Shown in pieces: positions 1-15,670 of a stretch of DNA of 64,000 nucleotides. The stretch spans positions 1 through 64,000 of the forward strand of contig JAZQNO010000010.1 of NCBI GenBank assembly GCA_045627385.1. The letters run 5' to 3'. A program made the position numbers and the translations under genes. Source of the stretch: UBA1757 sp045627385 (lineage in GTDB: Bacteria > Bacteroidota > Bacteroidia > Bacteroidales > UBA1402). The notes under the pieces were generated by a model. It worked only from the letters and a program-made list of their open reading frames with translations, was not told the origin of the DNA and searched no databases. Each line of letters opens with the position of its first letter. The stretch's first letter is position 1.

Positions 1-247
1 TCTGAGCATGATATTCCTGCAGGATCATCGGGTAAGGAAGTACGATTCGCGGCAAGCTCAAAGGCAGATTGCCCCAGTTAGGTAGTAAGTCCGTTGTTCC
101 TTCGTTGTAAGTCCGTTGTAAGTCCGTTTATTTGGCAGGCAAAGATTCGGGATACTTCGAAAGCACTTTGGAAGCACTTCAGACGGCGACCCGACCGTTG
201 GATCCGACTGGGTCTTTGCGCGTCAGACAATCTGCAGCCAATAGTGT
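1..247. other. Non-coding or unresolved left edge
   Basis: No gene can be supported here. Several frames are open to the left edge but are only about 25 to 40 codons long. The most protein-like reads on the minus strand from about position 127 to the edge, with a hydrophobic proline- and leucine-rich translation, but it lacks a clear start codon. It could be the beginning of a further gene downstream of the BKACE operon. The stretch also holds the 11-bp tandem repeat listed separately. Confidence 0.4.
85..128. repeat. Four tandem 11-bp units (GTAAGTCCGTT)
   Basis: The unit GTAAGTCCGTT occurs exactly at 85-95, 107-117 and 118-128. The intervening 96-106 (GTTCCTTCGTT) is a degenerate copy matching at 7 of 11 positions, so the block is four head-to-tail units of one helical turn each. 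It lies 3' of the BKACE operon, in the intergenic stretch. The copy number may vary between strains. Confidence 0.75.
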
Positions 248-1087
248 TCAATGCTTGATTCCCAGCATCTTGCGTGCCTCATTTGGCGTGGCGGGCTCGC
301 AGCCCATCATGCGGATGAGTGCAACCAGCTTCTCGACCAGCTCGGCATTGGTGGCGGCACGCTTGCCCGGAGCATAGTAGAAACTGTCTTCAAAACCTAC
401 GCGTACAGCATTGGCACCCATGCCGATGGCGCATGCCAGCATGGAAAAGTCGTCCATCTGGTCATGATTGATGCCCCAGCTTGAACCCGGTTCGCCCAGC
501 TGGCTCAGGAAATACAGATTGCGTCCAGTGGCGGAAAGGTTGCTGGACGTTCCCTTGCCCACACAGAAATTGTAGTGGAGCGGACGCTTCAGCACACCTT
601 CGTCGGCCAGTTTGGTGCAGGTTTCCACCATGCTCAGGTCGAAAAGCTCCATTTCGGGTACCACATTCGACTCCTCCTGACGTTTGGCCCAGTAGCGGAT
701 GTCGGGCAAAGTGTTGATATAGACCGATTCACCGAAATTGACAGAACCCATATTGAGCGAGGCAATCTCCACATCGGGCACATTCAGGCACACGCAACGC
801 TCTTCCAGCGTGAGGCTGGACAGACCGCCGGTGGAGCCTTGAATGATGATGTCGCTGTGAGCGTGAATCATGTCGATGGTTTTCTGGAAAACATCCAGCT
901 CGAAAGTCTGTTCACCCTTCAGGTCTCGGGTGTGCAGATGAACCATGGAAGCACCGGCTTTGGCGCAGTTGAGCACATCTTCGGTAATCTCTTCCGGAGT
1001 GAGCGGATTGTGACACTCGGCGGGAATGGTCTTGCCTACATGACATACCGGAGCAACGGTGACGATGATTTTTCTGGGAGTATTCAT
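248..1087 (-). CDS. BKACE-family beta-keto acid cleavage enzyme (DUF849)
   Basis: A 279-residue protein of the BKACE family, whose founding member is 3-keto-5-aminohexanoate cleavage enzyme (Kce). The family condenses a beta-keto acid with acetyl-CoA to give acetoacetate and a new CoA ester, in a zinc-dependent TIM-barrel. The metal-binding HLH of the family is seen as H50 and H52 in MVHLHTRD, after the usual CAKAGAS segment. The late GFED region carries the third expected ligand. Length is normal for the family. It is the last gene of the minus-strand operon, 21 bases after the DUF1537 kinase. The substrate cannot be read from sequence; lysine-fermentation partners such as kdd or kal are absent here, so the kce symbol is not assigned. 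Confidence 0.85.
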   Translation of the reverse strand: MNTPRKIIVTVAPVCHVGKTIPAECHNPLTPEEITEDVLNCAKAGASMVHLHTRDLKGEQTFELDVFQKTIDMIHAHSDIIIQGSTGGLSSLTLEERCVCLNVPDVEIASLNMGSVNFGESVYINTLPDIRYWAKRQEESNVVPEMELFDLSMVETCTKLADEGVLKRPLHYNFCVGKGTSSNLSATGRNLYFLSQLGEPGSSWGINHDQMDDFSMLACAIGMGANAVRVGFEDSFYYAPGKRAATNAELVEKLVALIRMMGCEPATPNEARKMLGIKH

Positions 1088-1108
1088 AAGAGAGAGTTTT
1101 GTATTTGT

Positions 1109-2540
1109 TTATTTGAGTTTCAGGTAAATGTCAGCCAAGGCATTCAGGTCGCCGACATTGCCCGGGAAAATGACATAAGGCAGTTTGTCGGGTGTGCAGA
1201 TGCAGGGCACTCCCTTGAGAATCTGCCCCATGACAGTGGCCGTCTTCACTTGAAGTCCCTTGGTGAGCAGGTCATGCGAAGTGATGCCGCCTTTACCGAT
1301 CAGATAGGCTGGCCGGTAGGGCAGATGGCGCACCACCGACACCAGAAAATCGGATACGGTCTGTCCCAGATGCTGTCGGGCCTCCGGGTCGTCGAGCCGG
1401 ATTTCCCGGCGCGAAGTGAACAGCACGGGAGTCTGGCCTTTGCGGGCGGTGTTGCAGACCTCTTCCAGAATCTTTTTCAGCAGATCCCCGGGCGATGACA
1501 GAATGGCTTCCACATCGACATCGATGCCGATAGTTCCCTCGCACTGAAGAAGCTGCTCCAGTTGCTCGGTAGTCTTCCTGACGTGGCTTCCCACGACAAA
1601 CAGCCCTGGAAATGAGTCGTCAGACTGAGCGCCATGTGCGCCCATGAAATCACTTTTGGAAAGAAGTTCCTGCGGTTCGATGCCGCTCATGGCCATGGGC
1701 AGAGAGGAGGAACTGCGGATGACGATGGCACCCGGGAAATTGGCCGAAGCCTGCAGCAGAGCCAGGGCAAACCGCTGAAGGTCGGCGTATTGTCCGACAT
1801 CGAGCGTGACGAAAGTCGGAACAGTGTCTTCCACATCCAGCAGACTGGTGCCGAGGAATGGGTAGGGCGACACAGCGGCAAACTCTCTTCTTTTCCAGAG
1901 AGATTCCAGCCAATCGCGGCGTTCTTCTTCCGACAGCGACTGGAAATTGCCCTCGCCCAATGAAATGTACCTGAAGTTTTCAAGGCCCGTCTTTTCCTCG
2001 ATGTAGCCTTTCAAATCGGAATGATGGTAGGCGAACACGTTGTCGCGGGCAAATTCGGTTTCGGCCACGGGAATGGCTTTTCCGTCGGAAATCATGTATT
2101 GCACGCCTTGACGGGTCAGGCGGTCCGCCTCAATGAAGGCCGGGATGAGAAACTGGCAGGGAAACACGTCGATACCCTGTTCCTGAAGCACCTGACACAT
2201 TACATCGGTTTCGAGCGGGAAGTGGCCGCGCAGCGTGGAGTCGCTCCGGCTGATGAAGATGAGCCGGAATCCCTGATTGGCTTCCAGTACCGCTTCCATA
2301 GCCTGTCGGGTCACTGCTTCGGCCTCGTCGCGAGTCATGGCCCGGGTGTTGGTGAGCAGATAGAAAAAGGGCTCGGGATGTTCAAATGCCTTTTTTAGGC
2401 TCTCTTCTGTCCAGTCGGTCAGCAGCAGGCAACTGTGGACCGTCTGAATGCCTGTCGGGTCGTCGTCCAGGATGACCAGTTTGATCTGTTGTCTGACAAG
2501 TTCCTTGCGGATGGCTTGCCGGAGTGATTCTGAGAATTCC

Positions 2541-2548
<8 letters not shown>
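1109..2548 (-). CDS. Four-carbon acid sugar kinase family protein (DUF1537)
   Basis: A 479-residue two-domain kinase of the DUF1537 (OtnK/DtnK/LtnK) family, which phosphorylates four-carbon acid sugars such as erythronate or threonate. The N-terminal substrate domain begins with the characteristic LDDDPTG motif at about residues 26-32 and has the ISRSDSTLRGHF segment at about 100-111. The C-terminal nucleotide domain has GKGGITSHD at about 418-426. The start overlaps the end of uvrA by 8 bases. Family members usually sit beside an aldolase (OtnC), a PdxA2 dehydrogenase or a RuBisCO-like protein. Here the only metabolic partner is the BKACE enzyme downstream, so the exact acid sugar is unknown. 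Confidence 0.88.
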
Positions 2549-5344
<2,796 letters not shown>

Positions 5345-5345
<1 letters not shown>

Positions 5346-6787
5346 CAATCACCGAAATACAGCAGACTGGGCTTTTTGTTCTCGGTCTTTTTGATTGCCA
5401 GGGGAATGACTACACCCATCTGGAGGCTGCTGTTGAGTGCGTCCAGAGGAATGTAATTGGGCGTATAGTTGATGAGAATGCCTTCCCATGCGATGTAGAA
5501 TACATTCAGCAGATCGAGCGAAAGGCCGAAGGAACTGCCGTACTGCGACAGCAGGGTGGCGCTGGCCGACAGTTGGACAGGTTTGATGAGACGTACGTTG
5601 GCAACGGCGGTCAGTTCGTCCAGACCGTCGAAGTCCAAACGTCTGTGGGTGTACAGCAGACCGCCGCTTAGACGGTTGTCGAGCAGACGGCCTTCCACAC
5701 CGAAATTGAAGGTGGTGTGCAGTTTGGTGGCGAAATCACCGGAGTTCGCTTCGCGGAACTGAATCATGTTCATCAGGTCGTCGCTGATGCTTTGCAACTG
5801 GTCTTCGATGTCCTGACTTTCACCGTCAAGGCTCAGGCCTTCGATGCCCTCGAAGGAATGCGATCCTTGGCTTACGCCACGGAGCGTACGGTTGGCGTCC
5901 CACTTTATTTTGCCGATGTCGGTCAGAGAAGTGGAAATCGTAAGGAAGTCGAAGGGACTGTAGGTGACACCTAGGTCGAAGGCCACGCCTTTGCCCGGAG
6001 TCTTGAGCAGATCGCCCACTTGAATGCCCCCGTCCGCCATGGTGAGACCGGAAATGTAACCGTCGGCAGGATCGGTGTCCAAACCGATCTGTAGCGGTGT
6101 GCAGAACTGAAAGGATGCATCGGAAGCGATGGACCATGCCTTGTCGGACATGTTGATGTCCATCTGGTCAACGTGGGCGCTGGCACCGGCCATACCGAAC
6201 AGTGCCTTTACTTTTCCGCCGACTCTCAGATTGTCGAAGATGTCATAGGAATAGCCCAATGCGAATTCAGCGAAAGCCGAAGCGTTCAGACCGAAATTAT
6301 TGATGTTGTAGTGAGTGCCGCTTCCGTTGGCCATGCCTTTCTTGAGGAAAGCAAAAAAGTCTTTCGGGACATTCAGACCGGCTTGAGCGCGGAGGGATAC
6401 ATCTGCTGTGACAAATCCGTGACCGGCCCAGAAACCGAAGGAAACCAGGTCGGTGCGCAGGTGCATACCCAGATTGTTGTTATCGTTCAGTCCATCGAGG
6501 AACTGCCGGTCGGTCACATCCGGATGCAGAGCCGTCAGAAGACGGTCATTGGTCTGGTCATAGAAAAGGAAATTGGTCAGACCCAGATTGGAATCCATAC
6601 CGAAATTCATATTGCCGAGCACGGGAAGGCTGACGTAGCCGCGGGCCGGACTCATGGCCGGATTCATCAGATGCCGGTAGGGGGCACCTTCCATGAAATA
6701 ACTGGTCCTGGAAACTTGCGCTTGGGCGCTCAGGATGCCGAGGCCCATGAGCATGACCAGGGCAATGCTATATATTCTTGTCTTCAT
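5345..6787 (-). CDS. DUF5723-type outer-membrane barrel protein
   Basis: A 480-residue secreted protein. The ATG at 6787 is preferred to a TTG at 6796 because it starts a clean signal peptide (MKTRIYSIALVMLMGLGILSAQA, cut before QVSRTSYF). The mature protein has the NPAMSPARGY segment and alternating hydrophobic strands, with FDLGVTYSPFDFLTISTSLTDIGKI typical of PorV/FadL-like barrels. Bacteroidota proteins of this kind are annotated as DUF5723. It is 12 bases downstream of the giant lipoprotein, which suggests the two work together at the outer membrane. Function is unknown. It resembles PorV in fold but is not the porV encoded at 60770-61894. Confidence 0.78.
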
Positions 6788-6799
6788 AATCTTCAAAAC

Positions 6800-9700
6800 T
6801 TATTCGTTAGATTCTTCGCCGTTGAGCAGTTCTTTGGCATCGAAGGTGAAACCGCCCAGCACCCTCAGACCGAACTTGCCGGTCAGGAAGTTTTCGGGCT
6901 GGATGCCCGTGACGGCTGCCTGGTCGGAGTCGAGGCTGATGTGCATGATGAAACCGCCCAGTTCTTCCAACTGATTGTTCTTGTTGGCCAGAGAGATGCA
7001 GACTTTCTGCTCCGTGGCACTGCCGTCGGCTTTTCCGGAACGGATGTTCAGGCTGATGGGCTCAAAACCGGAGAGCACCTGATTGTCTTCATCGACGGGC
7101 ACCAGCGTGGCGGCCAGATTGAGAGGAATGGAGTTCGAAATGGTGCCGACGAGTTCAACGGCCTCACCGATTACATCCGTGTATTCGCCTAAGCTGGAAC
7201 CGAGGGCCAGAGTGTCGTCCAGAGCGATGTGGAAGTCTTCGCCGAAACGAAGCGGCAAGATGAGGTCATAATCGACATTCATGAACAGTTCGTCGCTGAG
7301 GTTGATGTGATGCTGCACGCCTTCTTCGGTCTGTGCTTTCATCTTGATACCCAGATTGTCGGGCAGTTTCTTGAAGAGCTGGTTGAAGTTGACTTCGGCA
7401 AACTGGCAGTCATCGGGCATCCCGGTGCGGTCGGTGGCAATCCAGAAGCGGTTTTCGTAGACACCGTCCACTACATGGTCACAGAGAACGTTCAGCGAGA
7501 ATTTCTGCGCTTCGGCTGTTTCTCCTGCCTTTTCATAGACGGGTTCGATGGAACCTTCCAGCGAGATGGGGACTCCGACATTGGTGCGGGTGACAAGTTC
7601 GATGGCAGGATAGATGTCGAGCAGGACGTTATCGCCGGTCAGCATTTCGGGCATATCGCCCAGGCTGATTTCCTCATCCATCTCGGTCTCGATGGAGACA
7701 TTTCCGTAGACATCGGCTATGCTGGCATTCTGCAAGGTAATCTTGGTCGCAATGCTTACCGGCTGGCCGGTGAAACTGCTGGACTGGAGTTTGGCATCTT
7801 CCAGCAATACATTGACACTGTAGTGGATGTATTCGTCAATGCTGAGCTGTCCGTCGGCAATTTCGATGTCCTGGCAGTTGAGACCTTTCAGTTTCAGGGT
7901 GCGGGTAATGGGTGTGTCGTTGACGATGTCGGCTTCGAGATTGATGACGCCCTGGCTGTTGACTCCGGCGGCATCCAGCATGAGGATATCGGGCGTGGCA
8001 ATGCGGCAGCTGAGTTTAATGGGCATGGGCTGTCCGCTGGCGTCGGTCAGGGCGGGCAGGCCGCTTACGGTCACTTCAACCTTCACGGAAGCGTCTTCCG
8101 ACAGCAGGACACTGTCGAGTGAACGGACGGCGTCGGGCAGGCTTATCTTCTGCCGGATGCTGACGGAGTCGGTCACTTCGGCCATGATGCCGGTCAGACC
8201 CAGGTCGATGTTGGTCAGCTTGAGCTCGGGCAGGTCGACACTGACATTGATTTCGTCGTTGAGCAGGTTGAGCAGGGTGCTGGAACTGTAATGGCCGGCA
8301 GGAGCCATGACCATACCGCTGACTACGACGGAATCGGCGATTTTCAAGGTGCCGTCTTCGAGATCCTGATTGATTACCAGCTTTTTGATTTTCAGCTTGA
8401 TATTGTTTGGAATCTCGCCGTTGATGAGGTACTGGTTGTCGCTGTTCAGGTGAGAGTCAGCCTCGAAGGAAATCATTTTGGGAAGACTGATGGCCAGGTC
8501 GCCGGTGATGTCGATTCCCTCGTCGGGAACATCTATGCTGATGTCGAGGTAGGTGCCATCCTGGACATCGGCCTCGTCAATGCGGGCGATTTTCTCGTTG
8601 GTCATCACAGAAATGTTGAAGGGCTTGCTGAAATTTACATGCTCCGAAATGTCTTCTGTGCGGACATAAAAGGTCATGGCCTCGATATCCGATTCCACAT
8701 CGATGGACAGGTCGAGCGATTCCTCAGGCAGCAGTCCGCTGTTGATCTTGCCTTTCACGCTGGCCTGACCACTGTAGGAAACCTTTCCGTTGTAAGAAAT
8801 TTTTCCGTCGGTGACAGGCATGGCCGACATGTCAATCTTCTTGAGCTGGAACAGGATGAGGTTGCCCGTGAAAGGATTGTAGGGCAGATTGCTGACATGA
8901 TAGCGGTTGGTGGCCGGATTGAGGCCCTCGGTCGCGGCAAAGACGAATTCGGAGGGGAACTGGATGTCGAGCTCGTCGATGAAGATGTTGCCCTGGAGTC
9001 CCGAGAGGGAAGGATTGGCGGCGATATTGACCGATACGGTTCCCGGCTCGCTGACGGTCATGCTGTCCACACCGGCCACATGGTCGGGCAGGCGGTTGTC
9101 GACCTTGAACTCGACTTCTCCGGAAGGAATCTGTGCCTCCTGGGTGGGAATTTCAAAGTACATGGACTGAATCACCGCGTTGTTGATGCTGATGTTCACT
9201 TTGAAACTCAAGTTCTTGATGGCATTGAAGTTGTCGGCATAGTACGTGACATTGTCCAGGTAGGCGCTGCCCGTCACCTGCGACTGGCTGTGGAGATTCA
9301 GCTGGCCGTTTTCGGCTGCACCGTATACCAGCAGGCTGTCGATGGCGACCTGCTTGCTGATGGTGTACCCGTTGGCCTTGTTCATGATGTCGGAACTTCC
9401 GAAGACGATGTTGCCTTCGCTGTCCACGTCAGAAGAGGAAGCAAAAGAGAAGAAACTGGCGGGGAAGATGCGGATGTCGGGGATGACCTCGCCGCTTTCC
9501 AGCAGGCTGGAGGCATTTTCCAGCGTCAAGCTGAAGGACATCACTGCATCGGGGTCTTTGGCCAGAGCAATCCAGTCGATGCTGCTAAGGGCTTCGGGCA
9601 CATTCAGCGAGATGTCGAAGTCCTGCGTCTCGTTAAGGTTCACGGACGGAGTTTCGAGCAACAGAGGAATGAGCGTGTGCGGCAGGGAGGAAATCAGGGC

Positions 9701-10264
9701 GGACAGCTCGCCGGGCAGATAGGCGTTGCCCAGGAAATTGCTCTTGGTGATGGAAATCGGAGCCACTTGGATGATCTTTTCCGCATCGGACAGCATGTAC
9801 TGGGCAATGCCGATGCTGGTGTTGGCCGACTTGCTGACATTGGGCAGGTCCACGTCCATGCTGCGGTTGCCTTGTCCCACAGAGGTCTTGATGCTCTGAT
9901 GGAAACCGGGAATGGAAACTTCGGCAGAAGAAGCGTCGATGAACTCGATGCTTCTGGCCTTGGGACTGAAGTTGAGGTCATTGAAATCGATGTTCCCGAT
10001 TTCGGGAATGTCAATCGACAGGGAATCGCTCATCTGGATGCGGTATCCGTTGTCGTCGCATTTGAAGATGTCAGAAGAATCCGGATTGAAAATCTGACGC
10101 ATGAAGATTGTGTCAAGACTGGCCAGTGGCAGGCAGAGTGAGTCGCCGCCGACAGACATTCTCATGTCAATCTTGCTGAGATCGTAGCGGTTGTCTATGC
10201 AGGCGGTCTGCAGAAGCAGGACACCGCATGACAGCATGACGGGTAGGAAGTGGCGTACTTTCAT
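6800..10264 (-). CDS. Giant repeat-containing lipoprotein, function unknown
   Basis: An 1154-residue protein with a lipoprotein signal (MKVRHFLPVMLSCGVLLLQTAC, acylated Cys22). The rest lacks recognisable enzymatic motifs and consists of many beta-rich modules, with recurring patterns such as ISLPxxIxxLDSV, DLPELxLTNIDLGL and strings of V/I-x-V-x strands, as in LEA14-like or Ig-like sandwiches. Composition is acidic and rich in Asp, Ser, Ile and Leu; cysteine is rare. It is the first gene of the operon leading into DUF5723, uvrA, DUF1537 and BKACE, and probably sets their transcription from the promoter at about 10319. Placement beside a barrel protein suggests an outer-membrane complex, but this is inference. 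Confidence 0.8.
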   Translation of the reverse strand: MKVRHFLPVMLSCGVLLLQTACIDNRYDLSKIDMRMSVGGDSLCLPLASLDTIFMRQIFNPDSSDIFKCDDNGYRIQMSDSLSIDIPEIGNIDFNDLNFSPKARSIEFIDASSAEVSIPGFHQSIKTSVGQGNRSMDVDLPNVSKSANTSIGIAQYMLSDAEKIIQVAPISITKSNFLGNAYLPGELSALISSLPHTLIPLLLETPSVNLNETQDFDISLNVPEALSSIDWIALAKDPDAVMSFSLTLENASSLLESGEVIPDIRIFPASFFSFASSSDVDSEGNIVFGSSDIMNKANGYTISKQVAIDSLLVYGAAENGQLNLHSQSQVTGSAYLDNVTYYADNFNAIKNLSFKVNISINNAVIQSMYFEIPTQEAQIPSGEVEFKVDNRLPDHVAGVDSMTVSEPGTVSVNIAANPSLSGLQGNIFIDELDIQFPSEFVFAATEGLNPATNRYHVSNLPYNPFTGNLILFQLKKIDMSAMPVTDGKISYNGKVSYSGQASVKGKINSGLLPEESLDLSIDVESDIEAMTFYVRTEDISEHVNFSKPFNISVMTNEKIARIDEADVQDGTYLDISIDVPDEGIDITGDLAISLPKMISFEADSHLNSDNQYLINGEIPNNIKLKIKKLVINQDLEDGTLKIADSVVVSGMVMAPAGHYSSSTLLNLLNDEINVSVDLPELKLTNIDLGLTGIMAEVTDSVSIRQKISLPDAVRSLDSVLLSEDASVKVEVTVSGLPALTDASGQPMPIKLSCRIATPDILMLDAAGVNSQGVINLEADIVNDTPITRTLKLKGLNCQDIEIADGQLSIDEYIHYSVNVLLEDAKLQSSSFTGQPVSIATKITLQNASIADVYGNVSIETEMDEEISLGDMPEMLTGDNVLLDIYPAIELVTRTNVGVPISLEGSIEPVYEKAGETAEAQKFSLNVLCDHVVDGVYENRFWIATDRTGMPDDCQFAEVNFNQLFKKLPDNLGIKMKAQTEEGVQHHINLSDELFMNVDYDLILPLRFGEDFHIALDDTLALGSSLGEYTDVIGEAVELVGTISNSIPLNLAATLVPVDEDNQVLSGFEPISLNIRSGKADGSATEQKVCISLANKNNQLEELGGFIMHISLDSDQAAVTGIQPENFLTGKFGLRVLGGFTFDAKELLNGEESNE

Positions 10265-10318
10265 AAGTGATGAATTGAATTCTTAAACTGTTGGTGCAAA
10301 CCAATACACATTGAATGG

Positions 10319-10326
10319 CAAAAATA
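10319..10326 (-). promoter_or_regulatory. Putative -7 element of the lipoprotein-uvrA operon
   Basis: On the minus strand this reads TATTTTTG, a match to the Bacteroidota -7 consensus TAnnTTTG. It lies 55 bases upstream of the lipoprotein start. A TTG at 10341-10343 is only 14 bases away, closer than the usual 19-21, so the -33 element is weak. Confidence 0.5.
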
Positions 10327-10382
10327 GTGAAAATATCATTCAAGGACCTTATTTTAACAGATTATTTATTTTTGAAACATCG

Positions 10383-10413
10383 TTGTTTTTGAGCCGTTTT
10401 TTCCGTAACTTTG
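10383..10413 (+). promoter_or_regulatory. Promoter of nifJ (Bacteroidota -33/-7)
   Basis: TTG at 10383-10385, a 20-base spacer and TAACTTTG at 10406-10413 match the TTTG-N19-21-TAnnTTTG promoter of Bacteroidota. Transcription would begin near 10420, giving a leader of about 45 bases before the nifJ ATG. It is divergent from the lipoprotein operon promoter, with the two lying about 60 bases apart. Confidence 0.75.
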
Positions 10414-10465
10414 CACTTAAATTCGTTTTTATCCGCGAATAACATATAACTAATTGACATACAAG

Positions 10466-14010
<3,545 letters not shown>

Positions 14011-14014
<4 letters not shown>

Positions 14015-15501
14015 AAACGCTGAATACTCTGATAATGACTGCGTCCCTGCTGCTGGCAGGGACGCAGTTCTGTCTTGCCGGGACAGGTGGCTGGAACAGC
14101 CGCGCTCTGTCGGCCTCCATCAGCTACCGCTCGACTCAGCCTTCACAGGTGGCCAGAGACCAGAACGGACGCTGCATGACCGTGGTCTATCTGGAAAATC
14201 TCGGATTCGAAAAGCTCGGGCAGAATACCAATGAGGAAGATGTGGCCTGGCTGCTGGCGCAGGGCTATCAGGTGCTCGAACTCGACTACAGAAAGAGTCC
14301 GAAGGCCGTTTCGCCCCTCATCAATCTCGACATCATCGACATCAACGATGCGCTCAACAGAGGTGTGTTCTGCGATTTGAGCTCATGTTCAAGCATCCGC
14401 TCCTACATCCTTTTCGAAGGTTACCGCATCCGCCGCGACCTGGCCTATTTCAAAGACGATCCCAGCGTATACAACTGGCCCGGCGCCGGATACACCGAGG
14501 GCGATTCACTTTATATGGATGTGGTCTATCCGGCCAATCCCTCGCACGAAGTGCCTTGCGTGCTGTCGTTCTCCTACAGCAACAGTTCGGGCATGGCCGG
14601 ACAGCAGCATCAGCGCCTGTTCCTGGGTTATACGCTGGCCATGTTCGACGATTCCTTTTTGGAGGGCGCTCCTGCCCGGGGCATGGCTTGGGCCATCGCC
14701 GACCATCCCAAATATGCCGACTGGGGCAACGGCAAGCCCGTCGGAGGCGACAACAAGACCTACGCCTCATACGAAACCAATCCCGACGCGTCTCAGAAGG
14801 TGAAATCTGCCATCCGCACTTTGCGTGCCGAAGGCCGCTCGTTGGGCTTGGACGGACAGATCGGCGTCTATGGCTTTTCGCGTGGCAGCACGGCGGCTTC
14901 GCTGGCCGTCGGCGACCGTTATGTGGAAGAGTTCGAAACGGCTGGCCTCCATATCGGAGAGTCCTCTGGAATTCAGGCCGCCGCATTGGGCTCGGGAGTC
15001 TTCGACTACACACTCATTTACGAACTGACGGGTGACGGCGACAAGAATCTCGAAAACGGCTGTCCGAAGGCATGGGGACCGTTGGACTCCAACCGCGAGT
15101 CTTGGGAACGTCAGGGCGCCAAATGGATGGTCGAGACCAGCGCTTCAGCACCTGTATTCTTCTTTTACAACACGACAGACGAACAGTATTATCAGAGTCA
15201 GATTGCATCGTTTCGCGAATGGCTCGACGACAGACAGATATATACCGAGGAATGTGTCGATTACAGCCGCGGTCACGCGGTACCGGCCGACACGGTTTCG
15301 CTTGAGCGAATCTACCGTTTCTTCGAGACTCAGTTCGCTCGGCCGGCCGATGCTTTGTCCGGTAAGCGTGTCGGCAAAATAGGGACGGTAAGCAAAGTTT
15401 ACAGTCGCAAGGGCTTGCTGATCTGCCGCCGACAGAAACGGAATAACGGTCAGGAAAACATGGACTGTGTCGACCTGCAGGGACGTTCTGTGAAATTTTA
15501 A
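14011..15501 (+). CDS. Secreted alpha/beta hydrolase with a partial T9SS-like tail
   Basis: A 496-residue protein with a signal peptide (MKTLNTLIMTASLLLAGTQF, cut after CLAG). It has an alpha/beta-hydrolase nucleophile elbow GFSRG with Ser290 and a late GHAVP with His422, a plausible Ser-His pair; the acid is not certain. The start ATG shares bases with the nifJ stop (ATGA). The last 40 residues (VYSRKGLLICRRQ then VDLQGRSVKF) align by eye with the first half of the T9SS sorting domains of the two giant proteins downstream, but the gene stops before the second half (GLxxGxYLLRV ... KVxVR). Substrate is unknown; an esterase or acetyl-esterase role on polysaccharide would fit the neighbourhood. 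No terminator was seen after it. Confidence 0.8.
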
Positions 15502-15561
15502 TACTATTTGACTAAATTTTTACCTATTAAAGGCTGTGCATATTTTGAGGAAAGGCGGTAA

Positions 15562-15578
15562 TTTGCGAATATTGCAAA
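15562..15578. promoter_or_regulatory. Operator-like dyad upstream of the first giant gene
   Basis: The 169-base gap before the first giant gene contains TTTGC-GAATATT-GCAAA, an inverted repeat with a 7-base centre. A TAATTTGC, one base short of a consensus -7 element, overlaps its left arm at 15559-15566. A regulator binding here could control the giant genes, but the dyad is short and could be chance. No full consensus promoter was found in this gap. Confidence 0.3.
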
Positions 15579-15670
15579 GTTCTTGAATCCCGTATTGAAA
15601 GCGTGTTCGGACAAATGATGCGCCGGTTGGAACGGGAGGATTGGCAGACAATCAACCAAATTTTCAAAAT

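Noticed and set aside
85..128. CRISPR-like repeat
   Set aside because: The units are only 11 bp, directly abutting with no spacers, and no cas genes are nearby.
8291..10141. Long open frame antisense to the giant lipoprotein
   Set aside because: Same cause; the lipoprotein has a lipobox signal and a promoter, the antisense frame has neither.
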